The position numbers were made by a program, and so were the translations under genes. Shown piece after piece: positions 11,573-23,800 of a DNA stretch of 64,000 nt (position 1 is its first letter; the number at the start of each line of letters is the position of its first letter). This stretch comes from Centroberyx gerrardi (Eukaryota > Chordata > Actinopteri > Beryciformes > Berycidae). Location: NCBI RefSeq assembly GCF_048128805.1, contig NC_135998.1:10774656-10838655 (forward strand), read 5' to 3'. Below the pieces are notes generated by a model, which saw only the letters and a list, made by a program, of their open reading frames with translations, did not search any database and was not told the origin of the DNA.

Positions 11573-12272
11573 ATGACTCTTGAGGAAGTTCTTATCCAGA
11601 AACCCGCCGAGAGGGTCCAGTCCACCGGCAAAGCCCTGGAAGAGGTCCTGATCTCCGCTAAAGACAACGACTGCCTCACCGTCGGCGTCTACGAGTCCGC
11701 TAAAGTTATGAATCTGTAAGTATGAGCCTCTCAGCTGCTGATATCTACTGCATTTCCATCTATCATACTGGTTAATTTGGATAATTTTGAATGTGTGCTC
11801 ACTGAGTTTTTTTATTGTCTCCACAGTGATCCGGATAGTGTGTCTTTCTGCGTCCTGGCCGTGGATGAGGAGTTTGAGTGTGACATCGCTCTGCAGATCC
11901 ACTTCACCCTCATCCAGTCCTTCTGCTTTGACAACGACATCAGCATCGTCAGAGTGAGCGACATGCAGCGCCTGGCTGAGATTGTTGGTGACAAGGCTGA
12001 GCAGCTTGATGATGCCCACTGCGTCCTCATCACGGTATGTAGAGCAGATCCAGTCAGCCTCTATCCTACCAAAGCATTTTACAAGACCATGTGATACATT
12101 TGAGCAGAAAGTGTTTGGTTTGCTTGTGACTAAAGGCCCTTCCTGCTTGTTTCTACAGAACCCAGCCGATGGTTCCTGGGAGGACCCCGCTCTGGAGAAG
12201 CTGCACCTGTTCTGTGAGGAGAGCCGCAGTCTGAACGACTGGGTTCCTGAGATCACCCTCCCTGAGCGCTGA
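11573..12272 (+). CDS. gadd45g: Gadd45-gamma (growth arrest and DNA-damage inducible)
   Basis: Full-length Gadd45 family member of 154 aa; human GADD45G is 159 aa. Coding exons are 11573-11715, 11827-12034 and 12159-12272, all GT-AG. The protein starts [16 protein letters not shown], like the human MTLEEV start, continues with [19 protein letters not shown], an acidic loop (AVDEEFECD), [13 protein letters not shown] and [13 protein letters not shown]-type sequence, and ends [12 protein letters not shown]. The family acts by protein-protein contacts upstream of p38/JNK, in cell-cycle arrest and in promotion of DNA demethylation. The start is fixed by the family N terminus and the promoter about 100 nt upstream. 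From exon 2 onwards it is nearly identical to the inverted gene at 7622-8279; only one conservative residue difference (V/I) was seen in exon 2. Transcript instability elements are likely in the 3'UTR. Confidence 0.95.
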
Positions 12273-12908
12273 TCTGGACTTTACTCCTCTCTTCTGAGAT
12301 GCTGTAAACCTTCTTCTACGGAAATACTCATCCTCTGAACAGGATGACACTGTTTCTACTCATCCCTGGATACTCCTGAGGAGAATTCCGTCCAGGCAGC
12401 ACGGCGCCGGCCCGAGGGGCCCCCGTGACCGTCGCTTCTTGTCCCGTCCATGCCAAGATGACTCTCATTCTTTATGTGAATGAGGTCAGGTATGCCACAA
12501 GGGCGACACATCGACCCTCATTCTTTGTGCGGATGAGGTTTGGAGAGAAAGGAGAAGCGAATTCTGCATCCTGTGGTCCACAGAGCAAAATGTCGCACCT
12601 TGAAGCACGCGCAGCAGGAGAAGAAGCGGTGCTGAGAAAGAGGCATTCTTAAAAAGGGACTTTTTAAAATGTCCTCTTGCTGAGCAACATGACAACAGTT
12701 GCAATCAGCGGATATGTTTCCCACTTTCCAGAATTGTCTTAATTCTCTAAAGGTTTCACTTTAGAAATTTAACGATGACAAAAAAATATTTTAAAAAACT
12801 ATTGGAAAAAAAGAATATTCTCTAAAGGTTTCACTTTAGAAATGTAACAATGAGGAAAAAAAATAATAATATTGAAAAGAGACTGTTCTCTAAAGGTTTC
12901 ACTTTAGA
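11827..12908 (+). repeat. Right arm of gadd45g inverted repeat
   Basis: Partner of 6994-8067, separated from it by about 3.8 kb. The near-identity of intron 2 and the 3'UTR, beside diverged exon 1, intron 1 and promoters, points to gene conversion rather than a recent whole-gene duplication. Confidence 0.9.
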
Positions 12909-13225
12909 CATGTAATAATGACTAAATTAATACTAACTTAATGTTGAAAATTGTAAAAAAAAAAATAATAAAAAAAAAATGTTCAGTTGTAATGCTCCAA
13001 AGGTTTAACTTTAGAACATTTCATTATGTACTGAAGACAAAAAAAGAACAGCTAACAAGATATCAGCTCATAGCCTCCCTCTAAAGATTTGATTTTAGAG
13101 GTTTTGCTTGTGTTGGAACAATGTTGGAAAGACTATAAGATACTAATGTACAACTTTCTAAAGGTTTCACTTTAGAATTGTTGGAAATTGTATAATACTT
13201 CAATAAAACAAAAAAGAATATATAT
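12273..13225 (+). other. 3'UTR of plus-strand gadd45g with six stem-loops
   Basis: About 950 nt, A/T-rich in its distal half, ending at polyadenylation signal AATAAA (13202-13207) followed by a GT-rich stretch. Stem-loops lie at 12746-12765, 12821-12840, 12889-12908, 12996-13015, 13080-13099 and 13157-13176. Numbers 1, 2, 3 and 6 are exact TCTAAAG-GTTTCA-CTTTAGA. Number 4 has one mismatch in the stem, and number 5 has loop ATTTGA with a G-U closing pair. Spacing is roughly 68-107 nt. Confidence 0.75.
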
Positions 13226-13302
13226 TGTTGGTGTTTTGTGTTTTCACTTATAGAGTTCTACAAAGTTTGGACTGGGCTGGCTTTGGCTGGAATTAGGGCA
13301 TG

Positions 13303-13334
<32 letters not shown>
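13303..13334. repeat. (GT)n microsatellite
   Basis: GT tract just past the 3' end of the plus-strand gadd45g gene. Confidence 0.9.
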
Positions 13335-13338
<4 letters not shown>

Positions 13339-13429
13339 CCTGCGTTTTTGGTGGAGGTGGGGCGGGGTTGGGGGGGTATGAAACTAACAAAAGTTTAAAA
13401 CTCGGCAAATTTGCATAGAAGGCGCTAAG

Positions 13430-13640
13430 GTCTGTCATCTGGTCGCTGTTGTCCCTGCAGTAAAACTCCGGTCCCTCCCTCCTCCAGGCGCTCATCTGCA
13501 TGTGTATGGGCAGCGCACAATAGCGGAGCGCTCGGCTGTCAAATCCAGCGGTCCGCACAGAGCGCCTATTGTCTGGCCTGCAGATGTCTCCGCAGCCACG
13601 CCGCGCCATCTGCCGCTTTCTGTAGGTGGGGGTCGGGCGG
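13430..13640. promoter_or_regulatory. Candidate enhancer: E-box and SOX site cluster
   Basis: GC-rich, repeat-free island between gadd45g and nim1k. It contains CATCTG at 13493, ACAATAG at 13517, CTATTGT at 13566, CAGATG at 13581 and CATCTG at 13607, partly arranged as mirror-image pairs. No coding potential was recognised. Binding by proneural bHLH and SOX factors is inferred from the motifs. Confidence 0.4.
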
Positions 13641-14485
13641 GGAGGAGCTGGGGTGCAGCTTTCAGTGCCAGAGGGGCTGGGTTTGGCCGGTTTGGGCCGG
13701 TTGTAGAAAAAGGTCCTGCATATCATCTGGTGTTCTGCCAGCTGCTGTTGGGCTATTATTTACTTGCAGTCTCACAGGCACTAGTGAAACTTTGGTAAAC
13801 ACACACCACAAAGAAGGCTGCACAAGCATCAGCTCTGTTTGGGTGCAGCAGCCACCTGCTTTGCGTTTAACAATGAAATTGCGTGACTCATCAGTTTTCT
13901 TACACTTTATTCAGTATTTCATAAGTAGTAGGAAAGTCATTTAGAGAGACAGAATGGGTTTAAGTGAGTCTAAGCTTTTTACTGTAGAACCCCTTAAGCT
14001 GTTTCCCCCAAAACCCTTTTTGTAAAAGGAATGAAAAGTTAAAATTAGCTGCAACTTTACACCTCAGAGCCAAGAAACATTACATTTTGCAGGGATATAT
14101 AGACTCACTCAGGCCATTAACAAAAGTTTACAATTTACATGCAATTTATGTATCAGCTTTCAAAATAAAGCTACTTTTACTTTTGCTTACACCCCCCCCA
14201 AAATGCAATTTCATGAGGCACTTTCATACAAATACCATAGGCTATTCTTAAAAACATGAAAAGATGCATTAGTAGGAATAAATAATAATTTATCAAAAAC
14301 TACAAAGTAGCAGAAACTTAGCACAAACTAAATAAACACTATTTTTTTGCAAAACACATAGGAAGAAGTCAGTTTCTCCCCAGCCACAGTAAATAAATAC
14401 CACTACTGCTAAAAATAATAGTTAAATGTTGGTATAAAATAGTCCTGTAAGAAAAAACTGTGATGATGCATCTCTTAATAGTCTA
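13641..14485. other. Intergenic and probable nim1k 3'UTR
   Basis: No gene recognised. The A/T-rich part from about 13,900 to 14,485 lies directly downstream of the nim1k stop codon and probably includes its 3'UTR; I did not find one convincing polyadenylation site. Confidence 0.4.
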
Positions 14486-17036
14486 TTATGAAAGCACACA
14501 GAACTTGGAGGTGTGTCTGAGGCCCCTGTAGGCTCGGAGCCCCTCCCTCTTGGGGTCTCGCACCATGCCTCTAACCACCGGCACAGTGTCGCAGCCCCTC
14601 CTCTTCTGGGCCCGGTGTAGGAGGATGCAGCAAACCCCGGTGACAGGGTTCCGGCTGTCCTTGGGCTGATTGTTCCGTATGTGCTCCATGGTGAATCCCA
14701 GCTCCTCCAAAGAGGCCCGGACCTCCTCCTCTTCATCCTCCAGTTCCCCGCTCTCTGAGTCCAGCAGGCGGAGAGGGCTCGGTGGATCAGGAACTTCCAG
14801 CGACCAGGGAAACTCCACGGGCAAGAGCCAGTCACAGCCCAGCATTTGGTCCACTGCGTAACGCTCCTTAGGTGCCGTCTTCAGGATGCCTTTGATGAGC
14901 CTCTGGCAGGGGCCGGGCACCCAGGGCGGGACGGTGTAGGCGCCCTCCAGGATGCAGCGCCGCAGCTTACCCATGGTTTCGGCGCGGAACGGCATGGTGC
15001 CAGTCACCATGAAGAACAGCAGGACCCCCATGGCCCACACATCCACTGGCGGTCCCATGTAGCACTCGTCCCTGAAGAGCTCCGGGGCGGCGTAGGGGGG
15101 GGAGCCGCAGAAGGTGTCCAGGGCGTCATTGCGGTTTGAGACGCGGGTGCTGAATCCAAAGTCGGCTACCTTCACACAGGCACTGCTGGTGAACAGAACA
15201 TTCTCCGCCTTCAGGTCCCGGTGGATGATGTTGTTGTTGTGCTGCACACACCAAAACATGAGTTGGTTTGGTATTTCTAAATAGGTAACAAATCTGAGGT
15301 TTCGCCTTGCCATTTTATTGCAAATATGGCAGGTAAGTAAGTACACAAGCAAGGTAATATTCCATAGAAACTAACCATTGTTAATCAATAGAATGTATTT
15401 ATGGCATAAAACTAATTTAACAACCAAGAAGCCCAAATCTGAATCTGCCTGTGGTGCCACTTTAACCCTCTTCTAGCTTTGTTGCTTTGGAGGCTGCGCC
15501 CCATTAAGGGCAAAGAAGAGGGCAAGATGGTTTGCCACCAAATTTGTGCATCAAGACAACTATCTGATCCAAAAGCTTTACTCTGGAAGACAGTACCGAT
15601 CCATTAAGACAAGATCACTTCAGCAGCTTCTTTTCAAAAGCCGTCACTCTTACCTAAGCAGCCCTCTTAAGACTCAAGCTCTACAAACCCACACATTCTC
15701 TAGACCCCTCTTCACCATCCAATACTTCCTGTAAACTTTCCTACAGTCAGTACTATTTACCATGCTTTTTATTATTACCTAAGCAGTTTTTTCCCCCCAC
15801 TTTTACACCGCTGCAATGCCTGTTCAACTAATTCAGACATTGGACATTACACCTTTCAGCCTAGGAATGTAGGTTCCCCAACACTTTTATTCTGTTTTCT
15901 TTGGATTAAATAAATGTTTTCTAATGTTAAAATTTATCAACTGAACTCTTGATATAATGAATGACAGTATATGACATCCTAGCATGAGTTTTAATATAGG
16001 CTACTTTGAATCTGTTAATAGTTTTTTTCTCTCCACTTTTTTCTCCAATGTGAACTATCTGCTGGAAATTGTTAATATTTTGATTATGGTGATTGTTTTC
16101 TAACTGTGATACCATTTCAAGTCTTGCTCCTATCTCTTTCTCTCGTTCGCTCTCTCTCTCCCTTTCTTTTCCTCCTCCTTTTAGTGTTTTATTTTTCCTT
16201 TCTGCAACTAAATGCTGCTGCTGTCTTAGCCAGGTCTCCCTTGGAAATCGTTGATTTCAACGTGACTAACCATGATAAATAAACAAATAAAATTCTACTA
16301 CACTAACCAAATATTTGATGGCAGAAAGGATCTGGGCGAAGGTGATCTTGCTGTTGTTGTCAGACAGTTTGCCATCATTGCAGATCCTGGTGTGGAGGTC
16401 CCCGCCTCCTGCGTACTCCAGCACCAGATAGAGACGGCAGGGCGTGTCCACGACCTCGTACAGACGGACCACGTTGGGGTGCTGCAGGTTCTCCATGCTC
16501 GAAATCTCCCTGGACAGCAGACGATGGGCCTGCATATCCAGCCTGGTCTTATCCAGCACCTTCAGGGCCACCTTGTCTGGGAGGGAGATGGATGATATGG
16601 GATGATATGGTAGATGCATGGGACAGGGAGACATCACACATCAGTTGGGAAGAGTAAGACACAGTCTGGAGGGAGTGGTGCCTTGTTGTGGGAAAACATG
16701 TTAACTTTCCTTGTTTCAGGGAGAAGCAATGACAGAAATCTGGCACAGTTTAATCCCCCTACCTCTGGTTAGGGCGTGGAAGGCCATTTTAACCCGGGAG
16801 AAGGTGCCATAGCCGATCTCGCCGCGGACCTTGTAGAAGCCCACCCTGCGGCCTATGATCAGCTCCTTGATGGTCTTCTCGTCTTTGCACATGTCTTGGG
16901 TGAGCTTCTGCAGGGGAGTGGGGCGCAGCGGGGCGTCCAGCTCGTCATCCTCAAGGTCGGCCTCGGAGCTGTCCGTCAGGCTGTAGAAGCTGTGGTGGAG
17001 CTTGGTGCTCGTCACCTGGTACTGGCCTCCTGGCAT
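14486..17036 (-). CDS. nim1k: NIM1-like AMPK-related serine/threonine kinase
   Basis: Protein kinase of the AMPK-related (CAMKL) group, known to be activated by LKB1. Coding exons on minus are 17036-16763, 16576-16308 and 15241-14486, all GT-AG, giving 432 aa (human NIM1K 436). The N terminus carries an acidic segment and the family box [23 protein letters not shown]. The kinase domain follows: glycine loop [16 protein letters not shown] lysine, [21 protein letters not shown], catalytic loop [15 protein letters not shown], and activation segment [13 protein letters not shown], whose Thr is the LKB1-site position. The C-terminal tail includes [18 protein letters not shown] and ends [14 protein letters not shown], close to the human tail. 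The chosen ATG has an in-frame stop upstream; an untranslated first exon further right is likely but not located. Confidence 0.95.
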
Positions 17037-17158
17037 CTCTACAGCAGGCTGGGGATGGTGTCATCTTCAAAAATAATTTTGATGGGTTATTGTCAACTCA
17101 CAGTTTGGGAATAGTTCGTTGGTAACTCATATCTTTAAAGCTACAGTATCACTTACAG

Positions 17159-17464
17159 CAGTGGTTCTCAACCTCAACTTTGAAATGAATCGATGCCTAC
17201 TCGCGACCCCCGTCACAAGGATTCAGAGTTAAACCAAAGAATGATTTTCCCTTTTCAGATTGTTTCATTTGATTCATTATCAGAGGAGGCATAGAGGCTG
17301 AAAGCTATGCAGTATTTCACAATAGAAAAAAAGCAAAAATGAGAGAAAAATCTGAAAAAATAAATAGACATGATAATAGACTTGCAAAGTAGAAATATGC
17401 TTTTTTCCCAAAAATGATCTAGCAACTCCCTGGGAGGCCCCGACCCCCAGGTTGAGAACCACTG
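17159..17464. mobile_element. Non-autonomous hAT element, 306 bp
   Basis: Terminal inverted repeats CAGTGGTTCTCAACCT and AGGTTGAGAACCACTG, flanked by a perfect 8-bp target site duplication ACTTACAG (17151-17158 and 17465-17472). No transposase is encoded. It lies just upstream of the nim1k start codon. Confidence 0.92.
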
Positions 17465-17472
17465 ACTTACAG

Positions 17473-19987
17473 TACGGGAGGCAGAATGATTGCTCTACTG
17501 CAAATGTCACATCAGAGTATAATCACTATTAAAATAAGAATACTAAAAAAACTCAGGTATAAATACGCAGGAAATAACTCAAGCAGAAGTAAAAAGCAAA
17601 AAAAAAAAAAGTTTTGCTTGTGAGACCAGAAGCGATATTGTCATTGTCAAATACAGAGTTCAAGATGTACAGTAAAGCTGATCTGTAAGAAATGTATACT
17701 GGCTAACACTAATAATGTATAAAGAATTTCTTTACGTAATGAGCTATCCAGTATTTGAAATATGTGACACCTTCTAATATTAGGGAACTAATTACTAATA
17801 TTAGCTCTCTATACTAAAATGTTAGTGAATGCAATAATATGTTTCTTTATTAACATTGAGCAATCAACATCAGGTAAATTGAGTGTTTCAGAATGAAACC
17901 CTTCATGACTTTTCAGCATTGCAACAAATAGATGCCACAGGCTACAAACTGGAAGCAATACATCTGCACTCATAACACTGCAACATTTGCAGGAAGGTGG
18001 GAGAAATTTTGCAAAACAGGATCAACAATTTTATTCACTTAAATAACAAATAAGATTTAAATTTTCTTACCAAGTTTCCAAATTGTTGCTCTGCATTGAA
18101 ACGCAGCCGAAGAATCCATGGTAACTAATAATACTAAAAATCCCAGTAGGACACAGAAAAACAGATCCTCTTCAATGACATGCCACCATTTTGTATCAAT
18201 ATGCTTAAATTATTTGAGAATGTAGCGTCGCAGGGAGCAAGAACGGTATAATCATGGTGTATCTTTGCCTTTAGCTCAGTCTCCCTCTCTTCCCGCTGGA
18301 AAATACAACATTGCTGGCCAGGAACCTGGGGGGCAGCGGTCTGTGCTATGAGTAACTGGACAGACAGTTAGGCTTCCCTGGCCACGCCTCCTCACCCATC
18401 TCTCCATGCTCCTCTGTCTTCTCCCACAGATTAGGGATCAAGGTGGTGTCATGATCTCTAATCCTGGCTTTATTTAGGTCTGTCCCAATCCCTTCAAACA
18501 GCTAACATCAATGCAGTGGGGAAGATATGAGGCCAAAAGACGCACCATACAACACACATGCATGTAGATGAATTATATTTGACGATTATGATGCTTTGAT
18601 CTGTAGGTTATGATGCATCAGGAGAACGCCTGTGCAAGTGCATGGGGCTGTTTCTGTGCGATGCAAGGTCGATCTCCTAGTTGTGCACTGAGCTCTGGTG
18701 AAGATCAGATGTTATGCAATGTAATTATCTAATGTTCCCAGAGAGATTAGCACTCTCTGTCCCCCTTAGACACAGGCAGAGCAGCACAGATAAAGGGATT
18801 ACAAAGCATGAGATCAACAATGTCAAACTGGGCCACTTCAATTCAGGTGTGCTGTCCCTGTGAGGTAGAGGTCTTGCAGAAGGACACTTGCTACAGTAGC
18901 TACAATGTACAGTAACATGATATCCAGGCAACTATGGGAATACATATGGATCAGCTTCATTTTGTGTAATGATAGTGTTGTATGTGTAGGATATAGCATC
19001 TAATTCCCCAAATATTGTTGCATAATCAATCACGGGAATGGATCATGGTATTTAGCTCATATCAACAAAGCAGTAGTATTAAGCATGGGAGGGTTAAGTC
19101 CAGAATGACTGCTTGATCTCATTGCACTCACTACTCTCATGTTAAAAATTTAAACTTGAATAAAAGCTTCTAAATTACTCAGGTAGAATCAAAAGTGCAG
19201 AATTTCAAAAGTACTCAGAAAAGCAGAGCTTTTCTAAAAAATCTAGTCAATCGCATTAACTAAAGTAGTTGTAACTATAGCTACTTTCTGCCTTTTCTTT
19301 CCTAAACATCCACTATGGGATTTCCTGGCCTCAAATCATGGGTAGGCGTACAGTTCAGGTGTTCTACTTTTGCAAATTCTCAGGGGTTTGACTTCATGGA
19401 ATGCAACAAAACAGGCCAACTGGTAGCCAATTAATTGATTTTTCCTTTGAATGGAAAGACAAACAGGATTCATTCCTTGAATGGATTGGCCTTCCAGCTA
19501 TCTGACTCACTACATTTCCCCAACCTCTACGTCAATGCCTCCCATGCAGGCGTCTGATTAGATTAAGGCCTTAGACAGGAATAATACCCATGTGCAGGGG
19601 ACCTGTGCTACTATCTATGCAGCCTATCTTCTTCTTCACTGGTCACCTGTAGCAACCCATAGACCCCCTATCCACAGGCAATGATACTGCAAATCTAGTG
19701 AAGGATGACAATACACATGAAGTACTATAATTGAATAAATATTCTGTAATGGGAAGGAATTCAAATTCAAATTCCAAGAGTCTGAGAATTGATCTTTTCG
19801 CTTGCACACAATGTATTTGAAAAACAAAAACTGCATACTGGAAAAACTCTTTCAAAACACCTAGATAACTTCTGCCTTCTGGGAAACCACTTGCCACGAG
19901 TTCGATAAGCCCACAGAGCAGCTCACACCTTGGCTTAAGACTGACAAAGGCATTGGCTCGTAAGGATTGCAAGCCTGTAAACGACAG
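17473..19987. other. Intergenic between nim1k and ccdc152
   Basis: No coding exon recognised on either strand, apart from whatever untranslated nim1k leader lies here. In mammals selenoprotein P sits at this place, tail to tail with CCDC152. I looked for its thioredoxin-like and histidine-rich segments and found none. Confidence 0.5.
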
Positions 19988-20511
19988 TTAGATCTTTCTC
20001 TTCTTAAGGCGGGTGTCAGCGAGGCCACTGGCGTGCTGGGACTCCTCCAATTCTTTGATTCTCTGACGCAGAGCCACAATCTCCTTGTTCTTCTCCTCCT
20101 GGAAAAACTGCAGCTTCTGAGGGCACACATGCACAGTTAATCCAGACACGCAGAGTTAAAGACGCTGACACAGACACGCACACACACATACACAGACAAA
20201 TACACACACACACACAGACAGACTCACACACACAGAGACAAACACAAGCACAACTTGTGTTGTGTGGAGAGCAATAAAAAGAAAACATACAACACTTCTC
20301 ACAACATGCAATAATAATAAACCTGATAATAATAAACTATAAAACTAAACATTCATTCATTCATTAATTCATTTATGCAGGCGTTCAGTCAGACATTCAT
20401 TAATTTATGCAAGCATTCATTGATTCATACATTCATCATCATGGAGGAGGAAACCTGTGCTTTTTTTTAATGATTGCAACTAGTAACTGGTAATTTGTAG
20501 TCCATTGGAGA

Positions 20512-20567
<56 letters not shown>

Positions 20568-20589
20568 GAGAGAGAGGGAGAGAGAGAGA

Positions 20590-20624
<35 letters not shown>

Positions 20625-20820
20625 CACCCTCCTGAAGACGCTCTGGGGCAGAAAGCTGGAGCCTTGCTGCTGCTGCTGCTGCTGTTGACTCCACTGTGCT
20701 GTACTCTGAACTCTGGTTAGCTTCGCACCAAACTGACAAAACAGTAACGGATGTTGTCTTTAGCATACAGAACAAAACATCAATAAGTCTTGTAAAGCTG
20801 TAAATGAGCGCTCAGATAGA

Positions 20821-20865
<45 letters not shown>

Positions 20866-23800
20866 TTTTAGTAACAGGATCTACAGTCATACTTGTCTCA
20901 TCTACATAATTTTTTTTTTTTTTACAGACTGAAATGTCACCACAATAAATCAGTGCAGATCTAACTTCTTGTGTTCAGGCCTTTCTTCTTTATCTTTTTT
21001 AACTAGAAGTTTGGACTGCTCCCAACACAACTCTTGAGAGTAAAGCATAGTGATTAGTCTATACCTCCATCTGTATCTTTAGGAGTTCACTCTGCCTCTC
21101 CCTCTCCTGGTCCCTAAGCCTCTTCTTCATCTCCTCCAGATCGAGATCTTTTCTCTCCAGCAGCTTCTTCACTTTGGCATCTTTAGCTTCCACTGCCAAG
21201 GAAAAAAACAACACCAGTTTTCTGTTCTACCAGCCTTTGGCAGGTAAAGCTATTTTATGTCTCTAAATGTCTAGTAGGCTAGTAAAATGGTAAACGTGGC
21301 AAATAAACTTTTGATTCCACCACTCGATGTTGCCATTGAACCAAACATTTTTTATTAATTTCCTGCTCTGCCAATGAGCGAGACACGTCATAAAGCAACA
21401 TTCAGTATATGTAGAGTTTATCACAAAGATGTTTTTTCAAGCAATAAAAAAACATTTTAGTGGAGTAATGTCAACGCGTCGTTATGGTCGTCATGTGAGG
21501 TGCTTTGATGGGAGTGTGCAGGTGGTTTATCATGACAAACAAAAAATGTGATCTCATTGTCATAATATATTGACAAAATATGACCAGTCTGGGGTTTCTC
21601 CATGCAACTTTTCAGGAATTCTGTCCATGTTCTATAATTCTCACAACTTTCTCTCATGCATGACCTATTCAGTATAACAGTTTCATGGTACACAGGTGCA
21701 ATACATTACTAGACACTCAATACCTTCTCCACAGTTACAACCATACAGTATGCCATGCTGCCTGAACGCACATACTGGGTGAATGTTAAATATTAATTTA
21801 TAGAGTGATAAATAATCTGCTGTCTATTCAACATCTCTGCACTGTCCCTTCAGAACAGCAGGGGTTCTTTTGTACGTATAACATTGTATATCACTATATC
21901 ACTATATGTTCTGTGAAAGTTGTCAGTGGCTCTGTCTCATTCAGGAGGTAGCGTCCTACTTCCTTGATTCCTATGTAGGAACCTTCCTAATAAGGTACCT
22001 TGTTTAACTGTAGTAGCTGTTACTTTTATTGTTCACGGTCTGTGGTAGTAGCAGAGAAATAAATAGTTTGAGATAGAAAGCCTTCCTAGGCAGCGTCATG
22101 TGACTACAGATAATGTTACACCAGCATTAAAATGTTGTTGGCTATGAAAAATATAGTTTTTATATAAAATGTAGTTTTTATGTATACAGTGGATACTCTG
22201 CTACCAGTTAATTTATCAACCATCAAACTAAGCCTGATGCAGTAGTGACCTCATCGCTGTAAATTACACCAGGACACTGGCAACTGGTAAAAGTAATTTC
22301 AGCAGCATTCCAGAAACGAAGAAAATGAAGTATGATTCCCTATTGACAATTTTCACATAAAATGAATTGAAAATGTTAGATGTGTTTAATTTTGTATGGC
22401 CATAGGTTGGGCTTCCATCCGCCATTCATTTTAGCTGATGTTGTGGAAGTTTCATTCTTCTCCTTTGAAGTTGCAAGGTGTTGTGGGATGTCCTACTGCA
22501 CCTAAGGAACCACTGTATGCTTCCTGTGTCCTACCCAAATTAGACTGTACTACAACTTGAAAATTTTGACTTCCTACCTAGAAATGCCACTTAAATAGTG
22601 TACTTAAATAATGTCTCCAGTGCCATGACAAGCTCCTGTACATCAGTAAAATTATTCTGATTCCCTTATAGCATATATGTTATAGCATCAACACCTTTGT
22701 CTCAGCGTATCAAGTATATTTCTGAGAGGCACCCTCCTGGTGTCTGTCCTACGGCTCGGGGGCTTACACTGATTCAGGGTTTCTTTGTGGGAATCCTCCA
22801 CCTCACTTCTGCACTGCTGTTTCGCAGTCTGCAGCTCCCTCTTGTGTCTCTCTTCCTCTGCTCTCATCTCAGAAACCAGCCTCTGCACCTCAGCCCCTCG
22901 CTCCTGACAACACAGAGGCCACAGACCACATCACTGATACAAGGACCGGATGTTGAAAAATAATACCCATTGGTACTTTACAGATTTTGGGAATTGTTAT
23001 CAATTTTAAGGTTTTGAAAGTCACTAAAAAGTTTAAAAGAAAAGATTCTTACAATAAGAATGCAGGATTTCTTCTAGTTTATGGACATTTTTATGGAGGA
23101 AATCAACTGAGCATACTGATTCTGAAGTGCAAATGGCGTGTACAAATATCAACAAAAAGTTAATAATTTAATCTACAGCGTGATGAAATATACTTAAAAA
23201 AAAAAATTCTATTTAAAAATGCATTGTTTTATGACCAGTATCACATCAGTCTGATGCATTCAGCTGATTGCTAGATAAAACAAATTCAGTTTTAGTGATA
23301 AGTAAGATGTCCGAAAAATTATTTAAGTGTTTACACTGCTTCAGTGCTCACCTCTGCTGTTCTCTCATTCTGTTGTTTCAGCTCTGCCACATCGTTCTTC
23401 AACTTCTCATTCTCCACTACAATATAAACAATCTTAGGGTAGTCACAAGATAAAAACGAGGCTAATAAAAATCCTAACAAAAATTTCCTCTGTAATTTTA
23501 TGTAACAGTGGTGTTTTTAGTTTTGGTCAGTTATGATTCTAGCACTGAAAAATCTTATTAGGATATTATTCATAATAAAACCATTAATCATTGGGACTAC
23601 ATTGTTGTATTTTAAATTCACATCTTCTCTAGCAGTGGTTGTACCTTTCTCACTGTGGTGTTACACCATTACAAAATGTGTACCAAGGAAACACTCCTTA
23701 CATATCCTTACTTCCTGACAAAGAGCAGTGTGAGTATTTTAAATATCAAAGGATTTGTTATTCTGTTCCCAGGCAGTTATTAAAAGTCTGACCTGACACT

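Noticed and set aside
11537-12256. 239-codon open frame antisense to gadd45g
   Set aside because: It mirrors the gadd45g exons and crosses their introns; the opposite strand has a complete, spliced, family-conserved gene. The same mirror frame appears at 7638-8117 in the other copy because the DNA is duplicated.
12746-13176. Tandem DNA transposon or satellite as the source of the stem-loops
   Set aside because: Copies are confined to the 3'UTRs of the two gadd45g genes in this window, occur in the same mRNA sense in both, end before the polyadenylation signal and lack terminal duplications; a wider origin cannot be excluded without a genome search.
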